DNA from: Nocardioides insulae DSM 17944
Lineage (GTDB): Bacteria; Actinomycetota; Actinomycetes; Propionibacteriales; Nocardioidaceae
DNA length: 64,000 nucleotides
NCBI RefSeq assembly: GCF_000422825.1
Contig: NZ_KE383929.1
Location: 434,001 to 498,000 of the forward strand
Direction of reading: 5' to 3'
Below the pieces are notes generated by a model, which was given only the letters and a program-made list of their open reading frames with translations, was not told the origin of the DNA and searched no databases. Position 1 is the first letter of the stretch; each line of letters opens with the position of its first letter. Made by a program: the position numbers and the translations under genes. This document shows, piece by piece, positions 1-8,762 of the stretch.

Positions 1-417
1 CCAGCTCAACCGTCCCTGCTTGTCGACGATGTACGACGAGCGCCGGGCCGCGCCGGAGGACTCGTCGAAGACGTCATAGGCCCGAGCCACCTCGCCGTGC
101 GGCCAGAAGTCGGAGAGCAGGGAGAAGTTGAGGCCATCGGTGTCGGCGAAGGTGCGCAGCGAGTAGACCGGGTCGCAGGAGATCGCGAGGATCTCGGTGT
201 CGAAGGTGAGGAAGTCGTCGAGCCGGTCGCGGATCTCGGCCATCTCCCCCGTGCACACCCCCGAGAAGGCGTAGGGGTAGAAGAACAACGCGACGGACTT
301 GCGCCCCTGGTAGTCGGACAGGGTGTGGTCCTGACCGAACTGGTCGCGCAGGGTGAAGTCCGGGGCCGGTCCCCCGAGACGCAGACCCGCAGCAGGGGTC
401 GCGTTGTCCTCGCTCAC
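1..417 (-). CDS. ahpE: AhpE-type peroxiredoxin (3' end cut by window edge)
   Basis: Thiol peroxidase that would reduce H2O2 and organic hydroperoxides in the cytoplasm. The reading frame starts at a GTG at 415-417, ten bases after a GGAGAA ribosome site, and runs off the left end after 139 codons with no stop, so the C-terminus is missing. The N-terminal half has the AhpC/TSA order: PAPDFTLRDQFG, then the peroxidatic-cysteine loop PYAFSGVCTGE with Cys about residue 55, then a SCDP strand and a LLSDFWPHG segment. The PxxFxGxC loop is typical of the AhpE subgroup. It lies codirectionally downstream of the DUF3052 gene and close to aceE, a neighbourhood common in actinobacteria. No resolving cysteine can be judged in the part seen. 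Confidence 0.9.
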   Translation of the reverse strand, partial: MSEDNATPAAGLRLGGPAPDFTLRDQFGQDHTLSDYQGRKSVALFFYPYAFSGVCTGEMAEIRDRLDDFLTFDTEILAISCDPVYSLRTFADTDGLNFSLLSDFWPHGEVARAYDVFDESSGAARRSSYIVDKQGRLSW

Positions 418-580
418 GCTGGTGGTTCTCCGTTCAGGTCGGTCCCAGCCTTCACCCCGGTCCGGGCCGTCCCGGGCGGGGTCGCTCCATGATGCCCGGC
501 GAGGTGTCGATCGAGCACGTTGCCGTCACCGGCACGCACCCGGCGTCCGCCGTCAGCGGACCGCGCACGCGCGAGGAGGA

Positions 581-613
581 GGCCGGGCCGCCCTTCTCCG
601 GGCGACCCCGGCC
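581..613. terminator. Hairpin after DUF3052 gene
   Basis: Imperfect G+C-rich inverted repeat just beyond the DUF3052 stop. A 12-base left arm (582-593) and a 13-base right arm (600-612) pair with one bulge around the loop TTCTCC. There is no T-tract, which is usual in high-GC actinomycetes. The remaining intergenic sequence between 418 and 580 shows nothing else I can name. Confidence 0.4.
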
Positions 614-622
614 CGCCTCGGC

Positions 623-1060
623 TCAGGGTTGCTTGGGGGTGACCAGACGTGTCGCTGCCCAGTCCTTGCTCACGGTGGCCGTCGTGGTCTGGGTGAGCCC
701 GGCCAGTGGCGCCGCCTCGGCGACGTCGGCGGCGTCGACCTCACCGGGCCGCCCGACCTTGGGGGTCATCAGCCAGATCACGCCACCGCTGACCAGATCG
801 GTCAGGGAGTCCATCAGCCCGTCGACCAGGTCGCCGTCGTCGCTGCGCCACCACAGCACGACGGCGTCCACGTCGTTGCCGTACTCGCCGTCGACCATGT
901 CGGCGTCGATGGTGTCCTCGATGGCGATGCGCAGCTCATCATCGGTGTCGTCGTCCCAGCCCAGTTCTTGGATCACCATGCCGGGCTTGAAGCCGAGCCG
1001 TTGCCCGGCGCCTGCTGTGGTGCCTGTCTGGGTGGACCCGCCACCCGCGGTCGAGCTCAC
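623..1060 (-). CDS. DUF3052 family protein
   Basis: Small acidic cytoplasmic protein of 145 residues from the GTG at 1060. That start has a GGAGG five bases upstream. An in-frame ATG at 1072 would make 149 residues, but the Shine-Dalgarno lies inside that extension, so GTG is preferred. The body matches the actinobacterial DUF3052 family: [16 protein letters not shown], an acidic stretch, [16 protein letters not shown] and [14 protein letters not shown]. The function is not known. The family is typically found beside aceE and ahpE, as here, which is context and not proof of a role in pyruvate metabolism. It is divergent from aceE across about 170 bases that must hold both promoters. Confidence 0.85.
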   Translation of the reverse strand: MSSTAGGGSTQTGTTAGAGQRLGFKPGMVIQELGWDDDTDDELRIAIEDTIDADMVDGEYGNDVDAVVLWWRSDDGDLVDGLMDSLTDLVSGGVIWLMTPKVGRPGEVDAADVAEAAPLAGLTQTTTATVSKDWAATRLVTPKQP

Positions 1061-1230
1061 GTATTCCTCCATCTGATCGTCATTCCGCAACGGGTCGCCG
1101 CGGGGCCGGATGGCCGATAAGCACATCCGGTGGAGGTAGTCCATCGGAGTTCATCGAGGGACGCAAGCCTTGCCGCCCCCGCAGCGCGCGCGGAGGCAGG
1201 AAACCGACGAGTAGATTCCGTCGCTCGTCC

Positions 1231-4038
1231 GTGCGTGACACGATGCAACTCGTGACCCAATCCAATCCCAATCCCGACCCGACCCCGGGCACGCGGGCGG
1301 TCATCCACGAGGGACTCCCCACTCAGCTTCCGGACATCGACCCGGAAGAGACGCGGGACTGGCTGGACTCCTTCGACGCCATGCTCGACCAGCGCGGCCG
1401 TCAGCGAGCCCGGTACGTCATGCTGCGCCTCCTCGAGCGCGCCCGCGAGGCCCAGGTCGGCGTGCCCGCCCTGCGGAGCACCGACTACATCAACACCATC
1501 CCCACCGAGCGCGAACCCTGGTTCCCCGGCGATGAGGACATCGAACGGCGCATCCGCGCGTTCATCCGCTGGAACGCCGCCGTGATGGTCTCCAGCGCCA
1601 ACCGCAAGGGGCTCGAGGTCGGCGGCCACATCGCGACCTACCAGTCCAGCGCGAGCCTCTACGAGGTCGGCTTCAACCACTTCTTCCGCGGCAAGGATCA
1701 CCCCGGCGGCGGCGACCAGATCTACATCCAGGGGCACGCCTCACCCGGCATCTACGCCCGCGCCTTCCTCGAGGGCCGGCTCAGCGAAGAGCAGATGTAC
1801 CGGTTCCGGCAGGAGGTCCAGCACGGTCCGCACGCCGGGTTGTCGTCCTACCCCCACCCCCGGCTGATGCCGGACTTCTGGGAGTTCCCGACGGTCTCGA
1901 TGGGCCTCACCGGGATCAACTCGATCTACCAGGCCCGGTTCAACCGCTACCTGCACAACCGCGGCCTGAAGGACACCAACCAGCAGAGTGTGTGGGCCTT
2001 CCTCGGCGACGGCGAGATGGCCGAGCCCGAGTCGCTCGGCGCCATCCGCATCGCCGCGCGCGAGGAGCTCGACAACCTGGTCTGGGTGGTCAACTGCAAC
2101 CTGCAGCAGCTCGACGGTCCCGTCACCGGCAACGGCAAGATCATCCAGGAGCTGGAGTCCAACTTCCGCGGAGCCGGCTGGAACGTCATCAAGGTCATCT
2201 GGGGCCGTGAGTGGGACGACCTGCTCGCCCGCGACGTCGACGGCGTCCTGGTCAACCAGATGAACGCCACCCCCGACGGCGCGTTCCAGACCTTCTCGGT
2301 CGAGGACGGCGCCTACACGCGGGAGAAGTTCTTCGGCACCGACCCGCGGCTGCGCAAGATGGTCGAGCACATGTCCGACGAGCAGATCCGCAAGCTGCCG
2401 CGCGGCGGTCACGACTACCGCAAGGTGTACGCCGCCTTCGACGCGGCCACCAAGCACGTCGGCCAGCCGACGGTCATCCTCGCCCAGACCATCAAGGGCT
2501 GGACCATCGAGGCACTGGAGGGTCGTAACGCCACCCACCAGATGAAGAAGCTGACCATGGCGGACCTGAAGAAGTTCCGTGACCGGTTGTACCTGCCGAT
2601 CTCCGACAAGGAGCTCGAGGAGACCTACGAGCGCACCGGCGTACCGCCGCTGTTCACCCCCGGCGCCAACGCCCCCGAGACGGAGTACATGCTCGAGCGG
2701 CGTCGCCAGCTCGGTGGTTCGATCCCGCGCCGGATCAACCGGGCCAAGCCGCTGACCCTGCCGGCCCCCGAGACCTACGCCGACCTCAAGCAGGGGTCGG
2801 GCAAGAACAAGATCGCCACCACGATGGCGCTGGTCCGCCAGCTCAAGGAGTGGATGCGCGACCCGAACATCGGCCCCCGCATCGTCCCGATCGCCCCGGA
2901 CGAGTACCGCACCTTCGGGATGGACGCGATGTTCCCCTCGGCCAAGGTCTACAACCCGCACGGGCAGACCTACGAGCCGGTCGACCGCAAACTGCTGCTG
3001 TCCTACCGGGAGTCGGAGAAGGGCCAGATGCTGCACGAAGGCATCTCGGAGGCGGGCGCGCTGGCCTCGGCCACGGCCGCGGGCTCGGCGTACACGACGC
3101 ACGGCGAGCACATGATCCCGTTCTACATCTTCTACTCGATGTTCGGATTCCAGCGGACCGGCGACTCGATCTGGGCGATGGCCGACCAGATGGCGCGCGG
3201 CTTCCTGATCGGCGCCACCGCCGGCCGCACCACGCTGACCGGCGAAGGCCTGCAGCACGCCGACGGTCACTCGCCGCTGCTCGCCGCCAGCAACCCCGCG
3301 GTCGTGCACTACGACCCCGGGTACGCCTACGAGATCGCGCACATCGTCGAGGATGGTCTCCGCCGGATGTACGGCGAGGGCGGCCCCGACGGCCACGGTG
3401 AGGACCTCATCTACTACCTGACCGTCTACAACGAGCCGGTCGCTCAGCCAGCCGAGCCGGAGGACGTCGACGTCGAGGGCATCCTCAAGGGGATCCACCA
3501 GGTCGCCCGAGCCGGTGGAGAGGGCCCGCGGGTCCGGCTGCTCGCCTCCGGTGTCGCCCTCCCCTGGATCGAGGACGCCGCCCGGATGCTCCGCGAGGAG
3601 TGGGGGGTCCAGGCCGACCTGTGGTCGGTCACCTCGTGGAACGAGCTGGCCCGCGACGGCTACGCCAGCGAGGAGTGGAGCCTGCTCCACCCGGGCGAGA
3701 GCGCCCGCACGCCGTACGTCACCACCAAGCTGGGCGATTCCCACGGCCCGGTGGTGGCGGTGTCGGACTACATGCGAGCCGTCCCGCTCCAGATCGCCAA
3801 GTGGGTGCCCGGCGACTACCGCGTCCTGGGCGCCGAAGGTTTCGGTTTCGCCGACACCCGCCCGGCCGCGCGGCGCTTCTTCCACATCGACGCGGAGTCG
3901 GTCGTCGTGCAGGCCCTGCAGGCTCTGGCCGACGCCGGCGAGATCGACCGGTCGCAGGTGGAGAAGGCGTTCGCGCAGTACCGCATCGACGACCCCACGG
4001 CCACCGCCGGCGTGGCTCAGGAGGGCGGCGACGCCTGA
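1231..4038 (+). CDS. aceE: Pyruvate dehydrogenase E1 component, homodimeric type
   Basis: TPP-dependent E1 subunit that decarboxylates pyruvate and passes the acetyl group to the lipoyl E2 of the pyruvate dehydrogenase complex. At about 935 residues it has the length of the single-chain AceE family rather than the alpha/beta type. Visible marks are [17 protein letters not shown] near the N-terminus, the TPP/Mg motif [12 protein letters not shown] followed by [11 protein letters not shown], and the C-terminal DADG-like [13 protein letters not shown] region of the transketolase fold. The start is uncertain: GTG at 1231, ATG at 1243 and GTG at 1252 are all in frame and none has a well-placed ribosome site. 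A GGAGG at about 1192 is too far upstream. The E2 and E3 genes are not in the window. Confidence 0.96.
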   Translation: MRDTMQLVTQSNPNPDPTPGTRAVIHEGLPTQLPDIDPEETRDWLDSFDAMLDQRGRQRARYVMLRLLERAREAQVGVPALRSTDYINTIPTEREPWFPGDEDIERRIRAFIRWNAAVMVSSANRKGLEVGGHIATYQSSASLYEVGFNHFFRGKDHPGGGDQIYIQGHASPGIYARAFLEGRLSEEQMYRFRQEVQHGPHAGLSSYPHPRLMPDFWEFPTVSMGLTGINSIYQARFNRYLHNRGLKDTNQQSVWAFLGDGEMAEPESLGAIRIAAREELDNLVWVVNCNLQQLDGPVTGNGKIIQELESNFRGAGWNVIKVIWGREWDDLLARDVDGVLVNQMNATPDGAFQTFSVEDGAYTREKFFGTDPRLRKMVEHMSDEQIRKLPRGGHDYRKVYAAFDAATKHVGQPTVILAQTIKGWTIEALEGRNATHQMKKLTMADLKKFRDRLYLPISDKELEETYERTGVPPLFTPGANAPETEYMLERRRQLGGSIPRRINRAKPLTLPAPETYADLKQGSGKNKIATTMALVRQLKEWMRDPNIGPRIVPIAPDEYRTFGMDAMFPSAKVYNPHGQTYEPVDRKLLLSYRESEKGQMLHEGISEAGALASATAAGSAYTTHGEHMIPFYIFYSMFGFQRTGDSIWAMADQMARGFLIGATAGRTTLTGEGLQHADGHSPLLAASNPAVVHYDPGYAYEIAHIVEDGLRRMYGEGGPDGHGEDLIYYLTVYNEPVAQPAEPEDVDVEGILKGIHQVARAGGEGPRVRLLASGVALPWIEDAARMLREEWGVQADLWSVTSWNELARDGYASEEWSLLHPGESARTPYVTTKLGDSHGPVVAVSDYMRAVPLQIAKWVPGDYRVLGAEGFGFADTRPAARRFFHIDAESVVVQALQALADAGEIDRSQVEKAFAQYRIDDPTATAGVAQEGGDA

Positions 4039-4043
4039 GCCTC

Positions 4044-4081
4044 GCCGAGCCTGTCGAGGTCGCCGCCTCGACGGGCTCGGC
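4044..4081. terminator. 16-bp hairpin between convergent aceE and hydrolase genes
   Basis: Arms 4044-4059 and 4066-4081 are inverted copies with a single G/T-type mismatch around a 6-base loop (TCGCCG). It sits between two convergent genes, so it could stop transcription from both sides. The arm sequence, GCCGAGCCTGTCGAGG, resembles dispersed palindromes of actinomycete intergenic regions, but no second copy was seen in this window. Confidence 0.5.
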
Positions 4082-4092
4082 GGCCTGGCCCG

Positions 4093-5040
4093 TCAGGCGG
4101 TCGAGGCTCTGGGCACGGCGGTGATCGGGGGCACGTGTCCGCCCGAGCGCAGCAGTCGCCGCCATCGAGCGCGGGAGTACGACGCCGGCTCGGTGGCCGC
4201 CATCCACTCCTGCATCAGCTGGACGAACGCCGCGGGGTGGTCCTTGTGCGGGAAGTGGCCGGCGTCGTCCATCACGGTCACCCGGGCGTGCGGGGCCAGT
4301 CGGGCCGCCACCCCGGCATGACTCGCAGGAACCACGTGGTCCTGGGCTCCCCACACGACGTAGACAGGCATCTCCTCGGTGAGGTAGGCCCGGTCGCGCA
4401 TCGAGATGATCTGGCCGCGCCAGTCGATCACGGCCCGCACCAGGTGAACGATCGCGCGGCGCGCCCGTGGGTCCCGCCACGACTCCACGATGGCTGCGAT
4501 CTCGGCGATGTCGCGGGTCTGGGCGCCGGGCAGATGCGCCAGCGCCCGCAGGGCAGCGACGTTGACCTGCCGGACCCCGGGCAGGGTGAGACCTGCGAGC
4601 ACGTGCTGCCAGCCGGGCAACGAGATCGCCCGGATGAACGCCGTCACCTCCCGCCCGAGACCGCCGGGGTCGACCAGCATCAGCCGCTCGGTGCGCTCGG
4701 GGAACTGGTAGGCGAACTGCATCGCCACCCCGCCGCCGAAGCTGTGGCCCACCACGGTGACCTTGGAGACTCCGAGCAGGGTGATCAGGTCGCGCATCCC
4801 GTTGGCATACCCGGCCACGGTGTAGTCGGCTCGCGGCTTGTCGGAGAGGCCGTGCCCGAGCAGGTCGGGTGCGATCACCGTGTAGGTCTCGGCGAGCTGT
4901 CCGATGACCGGATCCCAGGTGGTGTGGTCGCAGGCGAGCCCGTGCAGCAACAGCAGGACCGGCGCAGTGCCGAGCCGTGGCCCGGCGAGCACGTAGGCGC
5001 GACGATGACCGTGGATGGTGACGAACTCGAGATCCGACAT
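4093..5040 (-). CDS. Alpha/beta-hydrolase fold protein
   Basis: Predicted cytoplasmic serine hydrolase or esterase, 315 residues from the ATG at 5040, which has GGAGG four bases upstream. An upstream ATG at 5055 lacks such a site. The oxyanion segment LLLLHGLACDHTTWDP, the nucleophile elbow VGHSFGGG, the acid VVWGAQDHVVP and the histidine MDDAGHFPHKDHP complete a catalytic triad in the expected order. The C-terminal 25 residues are basic and look like a poorly conserved tail. The substrate cannot be read from the sequence. The gene is convergent with aceE and divergent from the PucR-type regulator, so its location gives little functional information. Confidence 0.88.
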   Translation of the reverse strand: MSDLEFVTIHGHRRAYVLAGPRLGTAPVLLLLHGLACDHTTWDPVIGQLAETYTVIAPDLLGHGLSDKPRADYTVAGYANGMRDLITLLGVSKVTVVGHSFGGGVAMQFAYQFPERTERLMLVDPGGLGREVTAFIRAISLPGWQHVLAGLTLPGVRQVNVAALRALAHLPGAQTRDIAEIAAIVESWRDPRARRAIVHLVRAVIDWRGQIISMRDRAYLTEEMPVYVVWGAQDHVVPASHAGVAARLAPHARVTVMDDAGHFPHKDHPAAFVQLMQEWMAATEPASYSRARWRRLLRSGGHVPPITAVPRASTA

Positions 5041-5116
5041 GTCGCCTCCTGGCACGGGGAGTCACTCATTCAACCATCCTCACGCCCATCGTCGGCAGCA
5101 CTGGCAGGATGGACAA

Positions 5117-6349
5117 GTGCCCGATCTCCCGTCCACCGCCTCCCGGACCGGCCCGTCGGCGACCCGGGATGCGACCGCTCGCACCCTGACTCGGGCGAGC
5201 GGACAGCTCTCGACCTCGGCGATGGCCCGGATGGAGACCGATTTCCGCTGGTTCCGGGACCTGTCCGCCGACGACCGGTCCTGGGTCGGCCTGATCGTGC
5301 AGGCCGGCGTGCGCGGCTTCGTGGAGTGGTACGCCGCCGGTCCGGACGCACGGGTGGGCACCGAGGTGGCCGGCGCGGTCTACGGCACCGCACCCCGAGC
5401 GCTAGCCCGGGTGATCACGCTGCGCAAGACCGTCGACCTGATCCGCCTCTCCATCGACGTGGTGGAGGCCAACATCGATGCCCTGCTCGCTCCCGAGGCC
5501 GCCGCGGAGGTCCACGAGTCGATCTCCCGCTACGCCCGTGAGGTCGCCTTCGCGACCGCGGAGGTCTACGCCCGGGCCGCGGAGGAGCGTGGTGCCTGGG
5601 ACGCCCGGCTGGAGGCGCTGGTGGTCGACGCCGTGCTACGCGGGGAGACCGACGACGCGCTCCTGTCCCGAGCCAGCGCGCTCGGCTGGTCCTCGCGCGA
5701 GCTAGCGGTCGTGCTCGGTCACCTCCCCGAGCACGCCAACGAGACGCATCTGTTCGACGAGGTACGACGCACCATCCGCGGCCACAGCCGCGCACACGAG
5801 GCGTTGTGCGCCGTCCAGGGCGAGCAACTGGTCGTCCTGCTCGGTGGTGTCTCCGACCCGCGGGTGGACGTCGAGCCGCTGGTCCCCCTCTTCGGACCCG
5901 GACCGGTGGTGGTCGGTCCGGTGGTCCCCGACCTCACCGGGGCGCACGCCTCGGCGAGGGCGGCGCTGGCCGCCCACCGGGCCGCCAGCGGCTGGCCGGA
6001 GGCCCCGCGACCTGTACTGAGCCTGGACCTGCTGCCCGAGCGGGCCCTGGCCGGCGATGCGGTCGCGCGGGCGCACCTGGTGGAGGACCTGTACCGACCG
6101 CTGGCGGGAGGGCGCAGGCCGCTGGTGGAGACGCTGGCGACGTACTTCGAGTGCGGTGGTTCGCTGGAGGCCACCGCGCGTCGCCTCTTCGTCCACCCCA
6201 ACACGGTGCGCTACCGCCTGCGACAGATCACCGAGACGACGGGGCTGGCGCCCACCGATCCGAGGGAGGCCTTCACCCTCCGTATCGCTTTGGTGCTCGG
6301 CAGACAACATGAGGTGACGACCGACACGTGGGAGCCCACGACATTGTAG
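5117..6349 (+). CDS. fasR: PucR-type transcriptional regulator of the fab operon (FasR-like)
   Basis: About 410 residues from the GTG at 5117. A CAGGAT hexamer 6 bases upstream would suit a leaderless transcript, and no strong ribosome site is seen. The N-terminal and middle parts look like the GGDEF-derived sensor region of CdaR/PucR proteins. The C-terminus carries the PucR helix-turn-helix: a Leu-rich helix, then GSLEATARRLFVHPNTVRYR. In Streptomyces coelicolor the regulator at this position, FasR, activates fabDHPF, and synteny here is the same. The stop codon (6347-6349) lies inside a perfect palindrome just before fabD, so the regulator ends within its probable target site. The ligand is unknown. 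Confidence 0.85.
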   Translation: MPDLPSTASRTGPSATRDATARTLTRASGQLSTSAMARMETDFRWFRDLSADDRSWVGLIVQAGVRGFVEWYAAGPDARVGTEVAGAVYGTAPRALARVITLRKTVDLIRLSIDVVEANIDALLAPEAAAEVHESISRYAREVAFATAEVYARAAEERGAWDARLEALVVDAVLRGETDDALLSRASALGWSSRELAVVLGHLPEHANETHLFDEVRRTIRGHSRAHEALCAVQGEQLVVLLGGVSDPRVDVEPLVPLFGPGPVVVGPVVPDLTGAHASARAALAAHRAASGWPEAPRPVLSLDLLPERALAGDAVARAHLVEDLYRPLAGGRRPLVETLATYFECGGSLEATARRLFVHPNTVRYRLRQITETTGLAPTDPREAFTLRIALVLGRQHEVTTDTWEPTTL

Positions 6350-6360
6350 GTCTCCTACAA
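6344..6360. promoter_or_regulatory. Palindromic operator candidate upstream of fabD
   Basis: TTGTAGG-TCT-CCTACAA is a perfect 7+3+7 inverted repeat, 67 bases before the fabD start and overlapping the regulator's stop codon. It is A+T-rich relative to its surroundings. Position and symmetry suggest the FasR-like regulator's binding site. This is inference, as binding has not been shown here. Confidence 0.6.
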
Positions 6361-6427
6361 ACTTCGTCGGCCCAGTTCGTGCTGGACGACCACCCTCACC
6401 GACCCCTCGATCCGGCACGCTGTCAGC

Positions 6428-7372
6428 GTGCTCGCCATCGTCGCTCCCGGGCAGGGAGCCCAGACCCCCGGATTCCTGACCCCCTGGCTCGAGGACCCCG
6501 ACTTCGAGGCCCGCTTCAGCTGGCTCTCCGCCGTCGCCGGTCTCGATCTGGTCCACTACGGCACCGAAGCGGACGCCGACACCATCCGTGACACCCAGAT
6601 CGCGCAGCCGCTGCTGGTCGCGACCGGACTGGTGGCCGCACTGCAGCTGTTCCCGCGCCCCGCGGAGGCCTTCGACCAGGTCGGGGTGGTCGCCGGTCAC
6701 AGCGTCGGCGAACTCACCGCCGCCGCCGGCGCCCGGGCGATCACCGCCGAGCAGGCGATGGTCCTCGTACGCGAGCGGGGCAAGGCGATGGCCGAGGCCG
6801 CAGCCGTCCAGCCCACCGGGATGAGCGCCGTCCTCGGTGGCGACCGCGAGCAGGTGCTCGCCGCGATCCAGCGGCACGGACTCACCCCTGCCAACGACAA
6901 CGGCCCCGGCCAGATCGTGGCCGCCGGCACCATCGCCCAGCTCGAGGCGCTGGCCGCGGACGCGCCGGAGAAGGCCCGGGTGCGTCCGTTGAGCGTCGCC
7001 GGCGCCTTCCACACCGAGCACATGGCTCCGGCGGTGGGACACCTCACGTCGCTGGCCCGCAGCGTGACGGTGAAGGCTCCTCGTACCCGCGTGCTCTCCA
7101 ACGCGGACGGCGACGTGGTCGCCTCCGGCGCCGACGTACTCACCCGGATCGTGAGCCAGATCGCCAACCCCGTGCGGTGGGACCTGTGCATGGACACCAT
7201 GCGCGAACTCGGCGTGACTGGCATGCTGGAACTGCCGCCGGCCGGCACCCTCACCGGCATCGCCAAGCGGGCGCTCAAGGGGGTCGAGACCTTCGCCCTC
7301 AAGGGCCCCGAGGACATCGCGGCCGCGCAGGAGTTCTGTGCGAAGCACGCCGACCCCGAAGGAGCCCGCTGA
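6428..7372 (+). CDS. fabD: Malonyl-CoA:ACP transacylase
   Basis: Loads malonyl groups from CoA onto acyl carrier protein for type II fatty-acid synthesis. The protein is 314 residues from the GTG at 6428. The N-terminus IVAPGQGAQTPGFL and the nucleophile motif VVAGHSVGELTAA (GHSxGE) are diagnostic. The second catalytic region SVAGAFHTEHMAPAV supplies the histidine, and ANDNGPGQIV is the usual substrate-binding strand. The start has only a weak ribosome site. It is the first gene of fabD-fabH-acpP-fabF, and its stop overlaps the fabH start by one base. Confidence 0.96.
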   Translation: MLAIVAPGQGAQTPGFLTPWLEDPDFEARFSWLSAVAGLDLVHYGTEADADTIRDTQIAQPLLVATGLVAALQLFPRPAEAFDQVGVVAGHSVGELTAAAGARAITAEQAMVLVRERGKAMAEAAAVQPTGMSAVLGGDREQVLAAIQRHGLTPANDNGPGQIVAAGTIAQLEALAADAPEKARVRPLSVAGAFHTEHMAPAVGHLTSLARSVTVKAPRTRVLSNADGDVVASGADVLTRIVSQIANPVRWDLCMDTMRELGVTGMLELPPAGTLTGIAKRALKGVETFALKGPEDIAAAQEFCAKHADPEGAR

Positions 7373-8373
7373 TGGCCGTTCTCAACACCCCGGCCGGGTC
7401 CGCCCACGCTCGCATCCTGGGGGTCGGCTCCTACCGTCCCTCCCGGGTCATCCCGAACAGTGACCTGGTCGAGGCCATCGAGTCCTCCGACGAGTGGATC
7501 CGCACCCGCTCCGGCATCACCGAGCGACGTTGGGCCAACGACGAGGAGACCGTCGCGATGATGTCGGTCGCCGCGGCCCGTACGGCGATCGAGCGCGCCG
7601 GTCTCGTGCCGAGCGACATCGACGGCGTCCTGGTGGCCACCGTGAGCCACATGAAGCAGACTCCCGCGATCGCCACCCAGATCGCCGATGAGCTGGGCAC
7701 GGACAAGCCCGCCGCCTTCGACATCTCCGCCGCCTGCGCCGGATTCTGCTACGGGATCGGCCTGGCCTCCGACATGGTGCGCGGCGGCAGCGCGCGGCAC
7801 GTGCTCGTGATCGGCGTCGAGCGACTCTCCGACATCACCGACATCAACGACCGCGGCTCGGCGTTCATCTTCGCCGACGGCGCCGGCGCCGTGGTCGTGG
7901 GCCCGAGCGAGACCCCCGGCATCGGCCCGGTGGCCTGGGGGTCCTCGGGCGACCAGGCCGACCTGATCACCATGACCGACGACTGGCTCTCCTGGGCCGA
8001 CTCGGACATCGAGCTCACCCCGCGCCTGACCATGCAGGGCAACAAGGTGTTCCGCTGGGCCGGATTCGCGATGGCCGAGGTCGCCCACGAGGCGCTCGAG
8101 CTCGCCGGCATCAAGCCGGAGGATCTCGACATCTTCGTGCCGCACCAGGCCAACATGCGCATCACCGACGCGCTCGCCAAGTCGATGAAGCTCCCCGAGC
8201 ACGTGAAGATCGCCCGCGACATCGCCACCATGGGCAACACCTCGGCAGCCTCCGTACCGTTGGCCCTGGACCGGATGCTCGACGAGGGGCAGGCGAAGTC
8301 GGGAGACCTCGCCCTGTTCATCGCCTTCGGGGCGGGCCTGGTGTACGCCGCCCAGGTGGTCGTCGTACCCTGA
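7372..8373 (+). CDS. fabH: 3-oxoacyl-ACP synthase III
   Basis: Initiates fatty-acid synthesis by condensing an acyl-CoA primer with malonyl-ACP. In actinomycetes the primer is often branched, but that cannot be read here. The protein is 333 residues, the usual FabH length. The Cys-His-Asn triad is visible: Cys122 in SAACAGFC, His258 in PHQANMRITD and Asn289 in GNTSAASVP. The ATG at 7372 shares its A with the fabD stop (TGATG) and has AAGGAG upstream, so the two genes are translationally coupled. Confidence 0.97.
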   Translation: MAVLNTPAGSAHARILGVGSYRPSRVIPNSDLVEAIESSDEWIRTRSGITERRWANDEETVAMMSVAAARTAIERAGLVPSDIDGVLVATVSHMKQTPAIATQIADELGTDKPAAFDISAACAGFCYGIGLASDMVRGGSARHVLVIGVERLSDITDINDRGSAFIFADGAGAVVVGPSETPGIGPVAWGSSGDQADLITMTDDWLSWADSDIELTPRLTMQGNKVFRWAGFAMAEVAHEALELAGIKPEDLDIFVPHQANMRITDALAKSMKLPEHVKIARDIATMGNTSAASVPLALDRMLDEGQAKSGDLALFIAFGAGLVYAAQVVVVP

Positions 8374-8449
8374 TCGGCCGCGAGGCCAACGAGGCAGCCG
8401 CCTCATCCCCGCAGCACCCACCCCGCATCACCACATCGAGAGGAACACC

Positions 8450-8695
8450 ATGCCCAGCACCGAAGAGATCCGCTCCGACCTCGCCGAGATCGTCAACGAG
8501 GTGGCCGGCGTCGAGGTCGACGACGTCCAGCTGGACAAGTCCTTCGTCGACGACCTGGACGTCGACTCGCTCTCCATGGTCGAGGTCGTCGTCGCCGCGG
8601 AGGAGAAGTTCGGCGTGACCATCCCCGACGACGAGGTCAAGAACCTCAAGACCGTCGGCGACGCCGTCAGCTTCATCGAGAAGGCCCAGGGCTGA
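8450..8695 (+). CDS. acpP: Acyl carrier protein
   Basis: Acidic 81-residue carrier of growing acyl chains. The phosphopantetheine attachment serine is Ser40 in DLDVDSLSMVE. The four-helix acidic pattern and the length are normal for AcpP. The ATG follows AGAGGA at an 8-base spacing. It lies 76 bases after fabH and 67 bases before fabF, all on the same strand, as in other actinobacterial fab operons. Confidence 0.97.
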   Translation: MPSTEEIRSDLAEIVNEVAGVEVDDVQLDKSFVDDLDVDSLSMVEVVVAAEEKFGVTIPDDEVKNLKTVGDAVSFIEKAQG

Positions 8696-8762
8696 TCCAG
8701 CCCGGCGCCAGCCACTGAGTCCGTCCGGGACCGCCGTCCCACACCATCCTCAAGGGAGCACC

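Noticed and set aside
1741..3885. 714-codon open frame antisense to aceE
   Set aside because: Composition is that of an antisense frame, with no domain. The plus strand is clearly AceE.
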